From Alphaproteobacteria bacterium (GTDB lineage Bacteria; Pseudomonadota; Alphaproteobacteria; WRAU01; Hepatincolaceae), in NCBI GenBank assembly GCA_009780035.1, contig WRAU01000002.1, positions 62,001 through 126,000 of the forward strand: a stretch of 64,000 nucleotides of DNA, given 5' to 3'. Shown in pieces: positions 8,221 through 16,924 of this stretch (position 1 is the stretch's first letter; each line of letters opens with the position of its first letter). The notes beneath the pieces were generated by a model. It was not told the origin of the DNA, did not search any database, and was given only the letters and a program-made list of their open reading frames with translations. A program made the position numbers and the translations under genes.

Positions 8221-8775
8221 ATGCTTAAAGCTAAAAAAACACTAAAATTAATCATTATGTGTTTTTGTTTACTGCTGTTGCAGACAAAACTGCAGGCTGG
8301 AATATGGTCTAACGGTATAGACAATTTTAAACAAACTTGGAATTCTTCACAGTATGATATATATATTCCAGTTAAAACTTATCACTCGCGTTTTTCCTAT
8401 GATGAAAGGCTTATAACAGAGTTTAACGAACAACCTTGGGGATTTGGCTTTGGAAAGTCTAGGTGGGATGAAAAGGGCAACTGGCACGGTCTTTATGTTA
8501 TGGTTTTTAAAGATTCTTATGCGAACTGGCAGCCGATTATTGGATATGGCTGGGAGGCAACATGGAATCCTTTTAAAAACGATATTCGCACAGGTATTGG
8601 CTTTACTGCGGGGGCTACTGCCCGTAAAAATTGGGATTGGAAACCCTCGCCAAACCTACTGCCAATTGCTTCCATTAACTATAAGGCAGTATCATTGCAA
8701 GCCACATATATTCCTTTAATTTGGCATAACATCGGCAACATCTGGTTCGCCTGGATTCGCATTCAGGTTAATTAG
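8221..8775 (+). CDS. pagP: Lipid A palmitoyltransferase PagP
   Basis: This outer-membrane beta-barrel enzyme transfers palmitate from phospholipid to lipid A. The protein matches PagP along its length, with an N-terminal signal peptide ending near LQA (residue 26). The blocks YDIYIPVKTYHSRF, FGKSRWDEKGNWHGLY, FKDSY and GFTAGATAR follow, and near the end FAWIR. The catalytic histidine (TYHSRF, about residue 55) and the Asp-Ser pair (FKDS, about 98-99) are present. A GTG at 8215 is an alternative start. PagP is best known from gammaproteobacteria and a few other groups, so this copy may have been acquired. It stands alone, with a REP-like element after it. Confidence 0.95.
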   Translation: MLKAKKTLKLIIMCFCLLLLQTKLQAGIWSNGIDNFKQTWNSSQYDIYIPVKTYHSRFSYDERLITEFNEQPWGFGFGKSRWDEKGNWHGLYVMVFKDSYANWQPIIGYGWEATWNPFKNDIRTGIGFTAGATARKNWDWKPSPNLLPIASINYKAVSLQATYIPLIWHNIGNIWFAWIRIQVN

Positions 8776-8812
8776 TAAAGATTAGGTAAAATACAGAATC
8801 CCAATTCCTGTC

Positions 8813-8876
8813 GGCATCCATTTGCAGAGTTATTCAACAGCTGTGTAGCATTTTATTGAAACATTTCATGGATGCC
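8813..8876 (+). repeat. REP-like palindromic element between pagP and mtlD
   Basis: GGCATCCAT (8813-8821) and ATGGATGCC (8868-8876) pair perfectly, and a TATGACGAG segment follows. The GGCATCC/TATGACG vocabulary recurs at 12819, 23206, 29988 and 32212. Confidence 0.6.
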
Positions 8877-8928
8877 ATCTTTTGCTTGTATGACGAGAGT
8901 GAGAATCCTTGCTTGCGTATTGTTAAAT

Positions 8929-10074
8929 CTACAAACTATTATACGAATCTACAATTTTATTCACAATAGAATTATCTTGCAGTTGGGTAGTTTCTTTAAT
9001 ACCTGCCTCAAAACCTTTAGAATCAATAATATTCTTTATTTCAATGGCTTCTTTATCTTCAGGGCAATTCATAGAGAAATAAAAAGCGGCGGCGATGCCT
9101 TTAATAAGGTAATTGTTTGGCAGTCCGTATTCTATAGTGCCTCTAAGCGGCTTAATTAATCTATCATTATAGCTTAATTTACGCTTAGGGTCGCGGGCTA
9201 CACGCAAAATTTCGTCTACAATATAAGGATTTTTAAACCTTTTGGTAATTTTTTCAATATAAGCAGCATGCTCTTCCTTATCTATATTATAGCGGCAATA
9301 AAGCACCTCAGCACTTTCACTCATAGCCCCGCGGACATACCCAGCAATATCGGTGTCTTCAATAGCTTCAAGAATAGTGCTTTTGCCAGCATGGAAGCCT
9401 AAGTAAGCGGTAATAGCATGACCGGTGTTTAGGGTAAAGATTTTTCTTTCCACATATTTATCTAAGGAATCTGTAAATTTTATGCCTGCAATATTGGGGA
9501 TTTCGCCTTTGAAGTTGTTTTTATCAACAATCCATTCGTAAAAATCTTCTACCGATACTTCTAAAATGTTTTGTTTATTAGGCGAAGGCGGCACGATTCT
9601 ATCAACAACGCAGTTATTGAATCCTACATATTTATCCATAAAAGCAATTTCTGCCTCATTTAGCAGAGGAATAATTTTACTTTTTAAATGCTCGGTTGCC
9701 CCCAGCATATTTTCGCAGGCAATAACATTAAGGAATCCGCTAAGATTATGCTGTGCCTTAAATTTTATACCCTCGGCAATATTAGTTGCGATATATTGCA
9801 GTATATTCGGACCAACAGCCGTAGTAATTAAATTAGCATTGGCAATTGCCGCGGCTAACTGAGTATCGCTGGCTTCCATTCCTGAAACATTACTAATATC
9901 TATAGCAGAGACGGTTTCACCTAAAACTTTCACAGTGTAAGATTTTAGCTGATTAATTGCTGCAATAATATCTTTGTTAGTATCAACGAAAGTTATTTCA
10001 TAATTGTTGTGTATAACAGGGGCAACCAGTCCTCGTCCAATATTGCCAGCACCAAATTGTATTGCTTTTTCCAT
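8929..10074 (-). CDS. mtlD: Mannitol-1-phosphate 5-dehydrogenase
   Basis: This enzyme oxidises the mannitol-1-phosphate made by the PTS to fructose-6-phosphate with NAD. The protein is 381 residues, normal for MtlD. It starts EKAIQFGAGNIGRGL, the Rossmann glycine motif, and has the KRFKNPYIVDEILRVARDPKRKL region near residues 275-300. It lies 9 bases after mtlA on the same strand, so mtlA-mtlD is an operon. No MtlR repressor gene is seen next to it. Confidence 0.96.
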   Translation of the reverse strand: MEKAIQFGAGNIGRGLVAPVIHNNYEITFVDTNKDIIAAINQLKSYTVKVLGETVSAIDISNVSGMEASDTQLAAAIANANLITTAVGPNILQYIATNIAEGIKFKAQHNLSGFLNVIACENMLGATEHLKSKIIPLLNEAEIAFMDKYVGFNNCVVDRIVPPSPNKQNILEVSVEDFYEWIVDKNNFKGEIPNIAGIKFTDSLDKYVERKIFTLNTGHAITAYLGFHAGKSTILEAIEDTDIAGYVRGAMSESAEVLYCRYNIDKEEHAAYIEKITKRFKNPYIVDEILRVARDPKRKLSYNDRLIKPLRGTIEYGLPNNYLIKGIAAAFYFSMNCPEDKEAIEIKNIIDSKGFEAGIKETTQLQDNSIVNKIVDSYNSL

Positions 10075-10083
10075 TATTAACCT

Positions 10084-11937
10084 TTATTTTACATTAATTT
10101 TAAAACTAGCGATAAAATCTTGAATATCGGTAGTTTTAATTAATTTTGCGACGATTTCTTCATTTACAATAACCTGAGCGATATTCGCTAAAATATCCAC
10201 ATGGGTATTATTTTTACCAGCAATGCCTATAACTAAATTAACTTTATTCCCATTAAAATCTATGCCTTGCGGATATTGCAAAATTACAATGCCAGAATTC
10301 AGCACATCATCTTTAGCTTCATTCGTGCCATGAGGAATAGCAGTCCAGTTGCCAATAAAAGTTGTGGTAAGTTTTTCGCGTTCTAGCATGGAATTAACAT
10401 AGCTTTCCTTAACATAACCGCCATTTACAAGTAGTTGACCCGCCATTTTAATGGCTTCTTCACTTGAAGACGCAGGCAGCCCTAATTTAATATTATTAGG
10501 ATTTAAAACATTAGAATCTGTTGGATTATTTACAGCATTATTAATGCTAGATTTTTCGGCAGCAACTTCGCTTTGTAGTTCCGTGATTAATTCATCATAA
10601 AATTTCGCATTCATAAAATTATCTATAGATACATGCTCAGCATTCGGCAATTGTTTTCTTGCCCGCTCAGTAAGCGTATTCTGCGTGATAATAAAGCTGT
10701 CTTCACTGCTTAAATTATTAATAGCCTTATTAACCACTTTAATATTTAAGCCGGCTTCTTTAAATTTGTTCCGCAATAAAGACGCTCCCATGGCAGAACT
10801 ACCCATGCCGGCGTCGCAAGCGAAAGTAATTTTTTCTAGCTTTTTTGAAGAAACAGCTGCATTTGCTTTAGGGCTTTTCATATTATTTTTAGCAGATGTA
10901 GCTTCTTCTAAACTTGCAGAGGAATTTGTATATTTAATTAAAATTGAAGCCACTACAAAAGATACCACGGTGGCTACAGTTATACCGATAATGGTTATTA
11001 AGAATCCGCCCTTAGGAGTCATTGCCAACAGGGCAATTATACTGCCCGGGCTTGGCGGGGCAATAAGTCCTCCGCCTAGCAGAGTAAAAGTTAAAACGCC
11101 GCTCATACCGCCGGCAATAAGGGCTAGTATTAATATTGGACGCATTAAAACATAAGGGAAGTAAATTTCATGAATACCGCCGAAGAAGTGAATTATGCTT
11201 GCTCCTACAGCAGATTGTCTGATACTGTCTTGTTTTTCAAATATCATATAGGCTAAAAGCACTCCTAAGCCTGGTCCAGGATTAGTTTCAATTAAAAAGA
11301 AAATAGATTTACCATACTCAACTGATTGCTCTAAGCCTAGCGGCGTAAACACTCCATGGTTGATGGCATTGTTTAAAAATAAAATTTTAGCTGGCTCAAC
11401 AATAATAGAGACTAAAAGCAACAAATGGTTGCTAACTAAAATGCCGACAGCCTCGCCAAGTAAATGATTTAAATAAGATACTACAGGTCCTACCGCCACT
11501 AGGGCAATAAGGGCAAGAATCATGCCTAAAATGCCGGCAGAAAAGTTATTTACTAACATTTCAAAGCCGGTTTTAATTTTGCCTTCCATTAGCATGTCAA
11601 ATTTTTTAATTACATAGCCGCCCAAAGGACCAACCATCATTGCTCCCATAAACATAGGAATATCAGCCCCGATAATTACGCCCATAGTGGTAATTGCACC
11701 AACCACACCGCCGCGATGTCCGTAAATTAGCGTGCCTCCTGTGAAGCCAATTAAAAGGGGTAGCAGGAATGTTATCATAGGACCAACTAAACGGGCAAGG
11801 CTTTCGTTAGGTATCCAGCCAGTAGGAATAAATAGAGCAGTGATAAATCCCCATGCAATAAATGCCCCAATATTCGGCATTATCATAGAGCTTAAAAATC
11901 TTCCAAATTGCTGGACTTTGACCTTAGTATTAGACAT
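10084..11937 (-). CDS. mtlA: Mannitol PTS transporter, fused EIICBA
   Basis: This inner-membrane enzyme II takes up and phosphorylates mannitol. All three PTS domains are fused. EIIC spans about residues 1-345, with the GGIHEIYFPY motif at 253-262. EIIB is at about 367-460 with the phospho-cysteine at 374 (FACDAGMGSS). EIIA is at about 475-617 with the phospho-histidine at 536 (TAIPHGT). The length of 617 is close to the E. coli protein. It needs EI and HPr, which are not in this window. A spaced inverted repeat upstream at 11984-12006 could be its operator. Confidence 0.97.
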   Translation of the reverse strand: MSNTKVKVQQFGRFLSSMIMPNIGAFIAWGFITALFIPTGWIPNESLARLVGPMITFLLPLLIGFTGGTLIYGHRGGVVGAITTMGVIIGADIPMFMGAMMVGPLGGYVIKKFDMLMEGKIKTGFEMLVNNFSAGILGMILALIALVAVGPVVSYLNHLLGEAVGILVSNHLLLLVSIIVEPAKILFLNNAINHGVFTPLGLEQSVEYGKSIFFLIETNPGPGLGVLLAYMIFEKQDSIRQSAVGASIIHFFGGIHEIYFPYVLMRPILILALIAGGMSGVLTFTLLGGGLIAPPSPGSIIALLAMTPKGGFLITIIGITVATVVSFVVASILIKYTNSSASLEEATSAKNNMKSPKANAAVSSKKLEKITFACDAGMGSSAMGASLLRNKFKEAGLNIKVVNKAINNLSSEDSFIITQNTLTERARKQLPNAEHVSIDNFMNAKFYDELITELQSEVAAEKSSINNAVNNPTDSNVLNPNNIKLGLPASSSEEAIKMAGQLLVNGGYVKESYVNSMLEREKLTTTFIGNWTAIPHGTNEAKDDVLNSGIVILQYPQGIDFNGNKVNLVIGIAGKNNTHVDILANIAQVIVNEEIVAKLIKTTDIQDFIASFKINVK

Positions 11938-11983
11938 ATATTTTTCCTAAATTCTTACTTATAACTTTTAGCAAAAAGTATAT

Positions 11984-12006
11984 ATTGATTAAGCATTTAA
12001 GTCAAT
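11984..12006 (-). promoter_or_regulatory. Possible operator upstream of mtlA
   Basis: ATTGATTAA (11984-11992) faces TTAAGTCAAT (11997-12006), an imperfect inverted repeat differing by one inserted base. It is 47 bases upstream of the mtlA start. The regulator is unknown. Confidence 0.3.
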
Positions 12007-12100
12007 CTTAAAAGACTAATCTAATATTTACCGTATATGAAATATGTGATATTATTATAAGTAGTAATAAAAAAGTCAATAAATAGATAGTAGATAAAAT

Positions 12101-12233
12101 TATGCGAAAGTTGATATATGGTTTATTAGGATTATTGTTGGTGTTTATTGGCTGGTTATAATAATAATGTTTTAGCAAGTGAACGGCATATCAAAATTTC
12201 GTTATCATATTATGGATATTTGATTGATGTATG
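12101..12233 (+). pseudogene. Remnant of a signal-peptide gene
   Basis: An ATG at 12101 opens MRKLIYGLLGLLLVFIGWL, a clear signal-peptide-like start, then stops at TAA. If the frame is shifted by one base at the AT run near 12160, it continues as YNNNVLASERHIKISL and on to a stop at 12231-12233. This looks like the leftover N-terminus of an exported protein, with the remainder lost and its end overlapping the toxin gene on the other strand. The family is not identifiable. Confidence 0.45.
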
Positions 12234-12491
12234 AATAATATTAAGAATCACGATTTCTTGTTTTGTTTCGTTGATTTCATAAACTATACAATATGGAAGT
12301 TTTGCAAAAACAACCTCACGAGTTCCTTTAACTCTGCCTATTCTTCCTGTATGATTATTTTTAGCGATGGTTTCTATTTTTTGTTCTATTTGTAGTTGTG
12401 TATATTTTAAAAAATGAGGGTAGTTAGTTTTTAAGTAATGCTTAATCTCTAATATCCTTTTGTTAAAGGTAGGAGTATAAACAATTTTCAT
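12210..12491 (-). CDS. ParE/RelE-family toxin
   Basis: This is a 93-residue basic protein of the RelE/ParE toxin superfamily. The N-terminal strand and long helix pair (FNKRILEIKHYL) is followed by GRIGRVKGTREVVFAKLPYCIVYEI at about residues 50-75, in which G-R-x-G and G-T-R-E are typical of ParE-type members. Whether it inhibits gyrase (ParE) or cuts mRNA (RelE) cannot be told from sequence alone. Its ATG directly follows the antitoxin stop codon. Confidence 0.87.
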   Translation of the reverse strand: MKIVYTPTFNKRILEIKHYLKTNYPHFLKYTQLQIEQKIETIAKNNHTGRIGRVKGTREVVFAKLPYCIVYEINETKQEIVILNIIHTSIKYP

Positions 12492-12728
12492 TTAATCATA
12501 TGCAAAAGATTTAAATATAGTTTCCATTTCTTCGGCAGATACAACATCGCCATTTCTATATTCTTCCATGGCTTTTTTGATGCTGGCAATTTGTTGTTGC
12601 GGTGTTTCTTTAAAAATATCTTCTATGGTAATATTGCTATCTAATTCAACAATATTATTTTTAGAATCAACTTTTTCCTTTAAATTAGGCTTATTGGTAT
12701 AACTTGTTTTTACTGCACTTGCTTTCAT
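12492..12728 (-). CDS. Antitoxin of the ParE/RelE-type pair
   Basis: This is a 78-residue acidic protein directly upstream of the toxin; the stop and the toxin start are adjacent (TAAATG). The C-terminal half (SIKKAMEEYRNGDVVSAEEM) looks like the toxin-wrapping helices of antitoxins. I see no clear ribbon-helix-helix or other DNA-binding domain in the N-terminal part, which is polar and probably disordered. The role is inferred from position and size. Confidence 0.7.
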   Translation of the reverse strand: MKASAVKTSYTNKPNLKEKVDSKNNIVELDSNITIEDIFKETPQQQIASIKKAMEEYRNGDVVSAEEMETIFKSFAYD

Positions 12729-12818
12729 TTTTATAACTCTTAGATTAATATCTGTATTATATCATAAATTTTTTGTTATTTGCACAAAGTAATTGCGTTT
12801 TGTATAATAACCCCATGG

Positions 12819-12838
12819 ATACCGGCTTTCGCCGGTAT
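12819..12838 (+). repeat. REP-like perfect hairpin
   Basis: ATACCGGC and GCCGGTAT form an 8-base-pair stem with a TTTC loop, flanked by CCATGG and GACAAG. It is GC-rich against an AT-rich background and belongs with the other REP-like elements here. Confidence 0.75.
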
Positions 12839-12897
12839 GACAAGATATGGGGTGCTGTGGCTAAAGGCTTCCACGGTATGATGATATATAATATAAT

Positions 12898-14745
12898 TTA
12901 CGCTTTATTTTTCTTTAAAGCATTTGCAAGTAAAGCAGTTATTATCATTCCTACAATTAAAGCTAATAAAAATGATAGTTTACCGTCAATAACTGGCAGG
13001 GTTATAGGTCCGCCATGCGGAGCATGTGAGCCAACGCCTAAGAAACCAGCAATCATAGCTGCTACACTTGAGCCTACAACAATTGATGGAATAACGCGCA
13101 ATGGATCAGCAGCGGCAAAAGGAATTGCCCCTTCGGTAATGCCGATTAACCCCATAAAGAATGCAGCTTTACCAGCTTGTTTTTCTTCATCAAAATATTT
13201 TTTTGGCGCTAAAAATGTTGCCAAAGCCATGCCTAATGGAGGAACTGCAATTGCTGGAGCAATAACACCCATTACTGTAGGCACGCCGGCAGCTATCATG
13301 CTTGCCCCGAACATAAAAGCAACTTTATTGATTGGTCCGCCCATATCAATGGCAATCATTGCTCCTAAGATACCTGAGAATAGTAAAACTCCTACAGTGC
13401 TGGATTCATGCAGATTGCTTAATATGCTGGTTAAAAATTCCATAAAAGTAGCGATGTATCCGCCGATTGAATACATTACCACGCCAACAACAGCCGCACC
13501 TAGTATTGGTAAAACCAATATCGGCATAATAGTCAGCAGAGTTTTATTTTTAATAGGAATGCTTAATATATATTTAATAGCATAGCCAGCGACAAATCCA
13601 ATTAAAATTCCGCCAAGGAATCCGGTTTTCATTTCTGCTGCTAAATAACCGCCAACCATTGCCGGAGCTAAAGCAGGCTTACCGGCGATGGAGTAGCCGA
13701 TATATCCAGCTAAAATTGGTACCATTAAACCAAAAGATAATGCTCCTAAGTTCAGCATTTTTTCTAAGAATGGATTAGTAACATTAGCTCCGCCCTCACC
13801 AATTCCCGATAAGGCAATAGCAACGGCGATTAAAATACCGCCGATTACCACAAATGGAATCATGAAAGATACACCGCTGAGCAAATGCTTATAAAACCCT
13901 AAAGAGCTTCCGTTGTCTGAGTTTCCTCCAGAACTTTTAGGCGTATAAGGTTGCTGGGTATTAAGAGCAGCTTTTATAACATCTCCTGTTTCTTTCATAG
14001 CCTTGCTAACTGCAGTTTTATAAACTTTTTTACCGATAAACTGACTATCGTCAATATCAATATCGCAGGCTAAAATTACTGCTTTTGCATTATCTATTTC
14101 AGCTTTAGTAAGGGCATTTTTAATGCCGATGCTGCCGTTGGTTTGCACTTTAATTTTTAATCCCATTTCACTTGCCACTTTTTCTAATTTTTCGGCAGCA
14201 ATGTATGTATGGGCAATTCCTACAGGGCATGCGGTAACGGCAACTAAATCATAAGAATCTGAGCTGTTATTGCTTTTAACAGGATTTTGTGAAAATTTTT
14301 GCAAGAGATTAGTAAAATCTTCCTTAGAGTTAATAGTTAATAATTTTTCACAAAAATCTTTATTAATTAAAAATGTTGCAAGCTGTGAAATTAATTCAAT
14401 GTGGGTATCATTAGAGTTTTCTGGAACTGCCAGCATAAAAAATATCTTTGCGGTTTGATGGCTATCTTCAGCTGTATCATTTTTAATTGGCTGATTAGAT
14501 ATTCCTAAAACAATTGCTGGGGTTTTAACAGACTTACTTTTAGCATGAGGGATTGCCACCGAATTTTCCATAAAAGTGGAAGCAATAGCTTCTCTTTTAA
14601 GAACATCTTCTAAGAAAGAATCTTTATGTGTGAGGATTCCTTGTTGGTTTAAAACCTCAACCATCTGCTGCAGGGCTTCTTTTTTATTGTTTGTAGATAA
14701 TTTTACAAAATAGAGGTTATTCTTTATTATATTATTTAATAACAT
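12898..14745 (-). CDS. fruA: Fructose-type PTS transporter, fused EIIABC
   Basis: This enzyme II imports and phosphorylates fructose or a related sugar. Domain order is EIIA (about residues 1-155, phospho-histidine 67 in VAIPHAKS), EIIB (about 165-265, phospho-cysteine 173 in VTACPVGIAHTY) and EIIC (about 285-615, multiple hydrophobic segments with GGPINKVAFMFG). Fusion of EIIA in front of EIIB and EIIC is a known layout of the fructose family. No fruK (1-phosphofructokinase) or EI/HPr gene is adjacent, so the pathway must be completed elsewhere. A mannose- or mannosylglycerate-type substrate is possible. Confidence 0.93.
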   Translation of the reverse strand: MLLNNIIKNNLYFVKLSTNNKKEALQQMVEVLNQQGILTHKDSFLEDVLKREAIASTFMENSVAIPHAKSKSVKTPAIVLGISNQPIKNDTAEDSHQTAKIFFMLAVPENSNDTHIELISQLATFLINKDFCEKLLTINSKEDFTNLLQKFSQNPVKSNNSSDSYDLVAVTACPVGIAHTYIAAEKLEKVASEMGLKIKVQTNGSIGIKNALTKAEIDNAKAVILACDIDIDDSQFIGKKVYKTAVSKAMKETGDVIKAALNTQQPYTPKSSGGNSDNGSSLGFYKHLLSGVSFMIPFVVIGGILIAVAIALSGIGEGGANVTNPFLEKMLNLGALSFGLMVPILAGYIGYSIAGKPALAPAMVGGYLAAEMKTGFLGGILIGFVAGYAIKYILSIPIKNKTLLTIMPILVLPILGAAVVGVVMYSIGGYIATFMEFLTSILSNLHESSTVGVLLFSGILGAMIAIDMGGPINKVAFMFGASMIAAGVPTVMGVIAPAIAVPPLGMALATFLAPKKYFDEEKQAGKAAFFMGLIGITEGAIPFAAADPLRVIPSIVVGSSVAAMIAGFLGVGSHAPHGGPITLPVIDGKLSFLLALIVGMIITALLANALKKNKA

Positions 14746-14829
14746 TTTTATAACTCCTTATAATAAACATCAAACATAATTATAATACAAAACAACTTTT
14801 ATTGCAAATATCTATAAATTTTTGAATAT

Positions 14830-14905
14830 CTTGGTATATCTCAGCTGTTGCTTTACGGCTTTATATTTTTTTATACGCTACGCAAAAAATTTCCTAATAT
14901 TCTAT
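14830..14905 (+). repeat. Possible degenerate half copy of the dispersed hairpin repeat
   Basis: The stretch TATACGCTACGCAAAAAATTTCCTAATAT (described by parts: TATACGCTACG near 14872-14882, TTTCCTAATAT near 14890-14900) resembles the right half of copy B (TATGCTACGGAGC, then CTCCTAATAT). The matching left stem is not kept. It runs into the end of the minus-strand gene at 14894. Confidence 0.3.
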
Positions 14906-15475
14906 AGACTTAGTATATTCATCATCTAAAAAAGTTTTAAGATTATTAAGACTTTGCAGATAGACATCTACTGCTGTTTGGAAAGATTGTTCACTCATAA
15001 TATTATTAAGTATGGCATCGGTTTCTTTAATGAAATCATCAAAGGTGGTGCTTTTAAAGGCAATAGTTCCTAATGCGTTATTATAAGCCGATTGGATGTT
15101 ATTAATAGCTTTAACTAAGGACTCTTTTTTTTGCTGAACATCTTTCAGCAGATTATTGCAAGTATCCACAGAAGGTGCATCTAAAATGGTGCAGTTATAA
15201 GAAATACTATATAGTATCTCAGTATTTGTTTGTAAAATGTTATTGGAATTTATGTTATTAATTTCAGAGCTGGTAAAATTATAGGAATCAATAAAACTGG
15301 TGTAATAAATGGTGGCAATTTTTCTGCGGTAATCGGCTAAGGCTTGATTAAGTTTGTCTTTTTCCTCTACATTTATAATAGACTCTCTATTATAAAAATT
15401 ATAGGAAATATAAAAAGTAAAAAAAGTATTGGAAATTAAAAGAGTTAAAACAATTAGTTTAAATATGGAATTCAT
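14894..15475 (-). CDS. Membrane-anchored hypothetical protein, 193 residues
   Basis: I do not recognise a family. An N-terminal hydrophobic segment (about residues 7-25) would anchor or export the protein. The rest is polar and helical, with a stretch at about 30-60 and another at about 110-190 that could be coiled coil. Two cysteines (SYNC and DTCNN) could form a disulfide in the periplasm. The composition resembles methyl-accepting or tethered periplasmic helical bundles, but no motif proves it. It stands alone, convergent with nothing and divergent from lipA. Confidence 0.55.
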   Translation of the reverse strand: MNSIFKLIVLTLLISNTFFTFYISYNFYNRESIINVEEKDKLNQALADYRRKIATIYYTSFIDSYNFTSSEINNINSNNILQTNTEILYSISYNCTILDAPSVDTCNNLLKDVQQKKESLVKAINNIQSAYNNALGTIAFKSTTFDDFIKETDAILNNIMSEQSFQTAVDVYLQSLNNLKTFLDDEYTKSIEY

Positions 15476-15566
15476 TTATTATCTTACTGAGGTTAAAAAA
15501 ATATATATATCATAAATTATAATAAATGTATATAATAAAAACAATTATTAATATAGAATCATTAAA

Positions 15567-16484
15567 ATGCGCAGAGAAAGAACCACTGTTGATAACAAAC
15601 AAATCAAACAAAAACCTGATTGGATAAGAGTAAGAGTTCCTATGAACTCTCATACGGTGAATGAAACCAAGGAAATTGTTAGAGATAATAAACTGCATAC
15701 AGTATGTGAAGAGGCTGCTTGCCCTAATCTTGGCGAATGCTGGAGTAAAAAGCATGCTACGGTTATGATTCTTGGCGATATTTGCACGCGTTCCTGCCGT
15801 TTCTGCAATGTAAAAACTGGGAAGCCTGGAGCGTTAGATGCGAACGAGCCGCACGGAGTTGGCTTGCTGGCTAAAAATATGAAGCTGCAGCATATTGTTA
15901 TTACATCAGTAGATAGAGACGATCTAAAAGACGGCGGGGCCGAACATTTTGTTAAATGTATTGAGGCTGTAAGAGAGCAGTCGCCAAATACGACAGTAGA
16001 GGTATTAACTCCCGATTTTAGGGGAAAAGATGGTGCGCTTGAAGCGGTTATTGCAGCGCGTCCTGATGTATTTAACCATAATTTAGAAACTACCTCAAGG
16101 CTTTACCAGTCTATCCGTCCTAAGGCAAGGTATTTTCATTCTCTAAATTTATTATGGCGGGCTAAGCAAATTGATAAAAATATTTTTACAAAATCTGGAA
16201 TTATGGTAGGAATTGGCGAAACTAAAGCAGAGGTATTGCAGATTATGGATGATATGCGCTCTGCTGAGGTAGATTTTATTACTATCGGTCAGTATCTGCA
16301 GCCGACTGCTTTTCATGCTCCTATTGATAGATATGTTAGTCCGGACGAATTTGCTGAATATGCGAGTGCTGCTTTAAGGAAAGGATTTTTGCTGGTGTCT
16401 TCCAGCCCTATGACGCGGTCTTCTTATCATGCGGGTGAAGATTTTGCCAAATTAAAACAACAAAGATATGAGAAAAATTCCTAA
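15567..16484 (+). CDS. lipA: Lipoyl synthase
   Basis: This radical SAM enzyme inserts two sulfurs into protein-bound octanoate to make lipoate. Both Fe-S clusters are visible: the auxiliary cluster cysteines 47, 52 and 58 ([12 protein letters not shown]) and the radical SAM cysteines 73, 77 and 80 (CTRSCRFC). The C-terminal RSSYHAGE serine ligand region is intact. The length of 305 is normal. Its stop overlaps the ratA start by one base (TAATG), and the lipA-ratA order is common in alphaproteobacteria. Confidence 0.97.
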   Translation: MRRERTTVDNKQIKQKPDWIRVRVPMNSHTVNETKEIVRDNKLHTVCEEAACPNLGECWSKKHATVMILGDICTRSCRFCNVKTGKPGALDANEPHGVGLLAKNMKLQHIVITSVDRDDLKDGGAEHFVKCIEAVREQSPNTTVEVLTPDFRGKDGALEAVIAARPDVFNHNLETTSRLYQSIRPKARYFHSLNLLWRAKQIDKNIFTKSGIMVGIGETKAEVLQIMDDMRSAEVDFITIGQYLQPTAFHAPIDRYVSPDEFAEYASAALRKGFLLVSSSPMTRSSYHAGEDFAKLKQQRYEKNS

Positions 16485-16924
16485 TGCGAACTAAACACAC
16501 TGAAGTTAAAATTCTTCCCTATGAGAGAAACTTTATTTATAATATAGTAGCAGATGTGGAAAGCTATCCCAAATTTATCCCTTGGATAGGTCGGGTGCGG
16601 GTATTAGATTCTTATGATAATACCGTAGAATTTGAAATGAATGTAGATTTTAAAGTGGTTAAAGAAAAATTTACTACTAGAGATACCTTTTGGCAGGATG
16701 AATTTATAGAAATATCTTTAATTAGCGGACCTTTCAGCTATTTATATAATACTTGGAAATTTGAAAGTATTGATAAATATACCACCCGCGTTACTTTTTT
16801 TATAGAGTTTGAGTTTAAATCAAAAATGTTAGGAGCGCTATTTTCTAATGTTTTTGTGCAAGCCCAAAAGAAAATCATAGATTCTTTTGATAAAAGAGCC
16901 GAAATGCTGCATAGAGGCAGATAA
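16484..16924 (+). CDS. RatA/Coq10-type START-domain protein
   Basis: This 146-residue protein is of the polyketide cyclase / Coq10 family (SRPBCC fold). The family start is clear: the first strand, then YNIVADVESYPKFIPWI near residues 20-36, and a C-terminal long helix. Eukaryotic Coq10 binds ubiquinone; the E. coli relative RatA has been described as acting on ribosomes. The exact role here is open. It is coupled to lipA and to the following sugar-transferase-like gene by single-base overlaps. Confidence 0.9.
   Translation: MRTKHTEVKILPYERNFIYNIVADVESYPKFIPWIGRVRVLDSYDNTVEFEMNVDFKVVKEKFTTRDTFWQDEFIEISLISGPFSYLYNTWKFESIDKYTTRVTFFIEFEFKSKMLGALFSNVFVQAQKKIIDSFDKRAEMLHRGR

Noticed and set aside
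12773-13585. Long open frame on the plus strand opposite fruA
   Set aside because: It is antisense to the clear PTS gene, its translation is rich in Pro, Ala and Ile as expected from reading membrane codons backwards, and no family is recognised.
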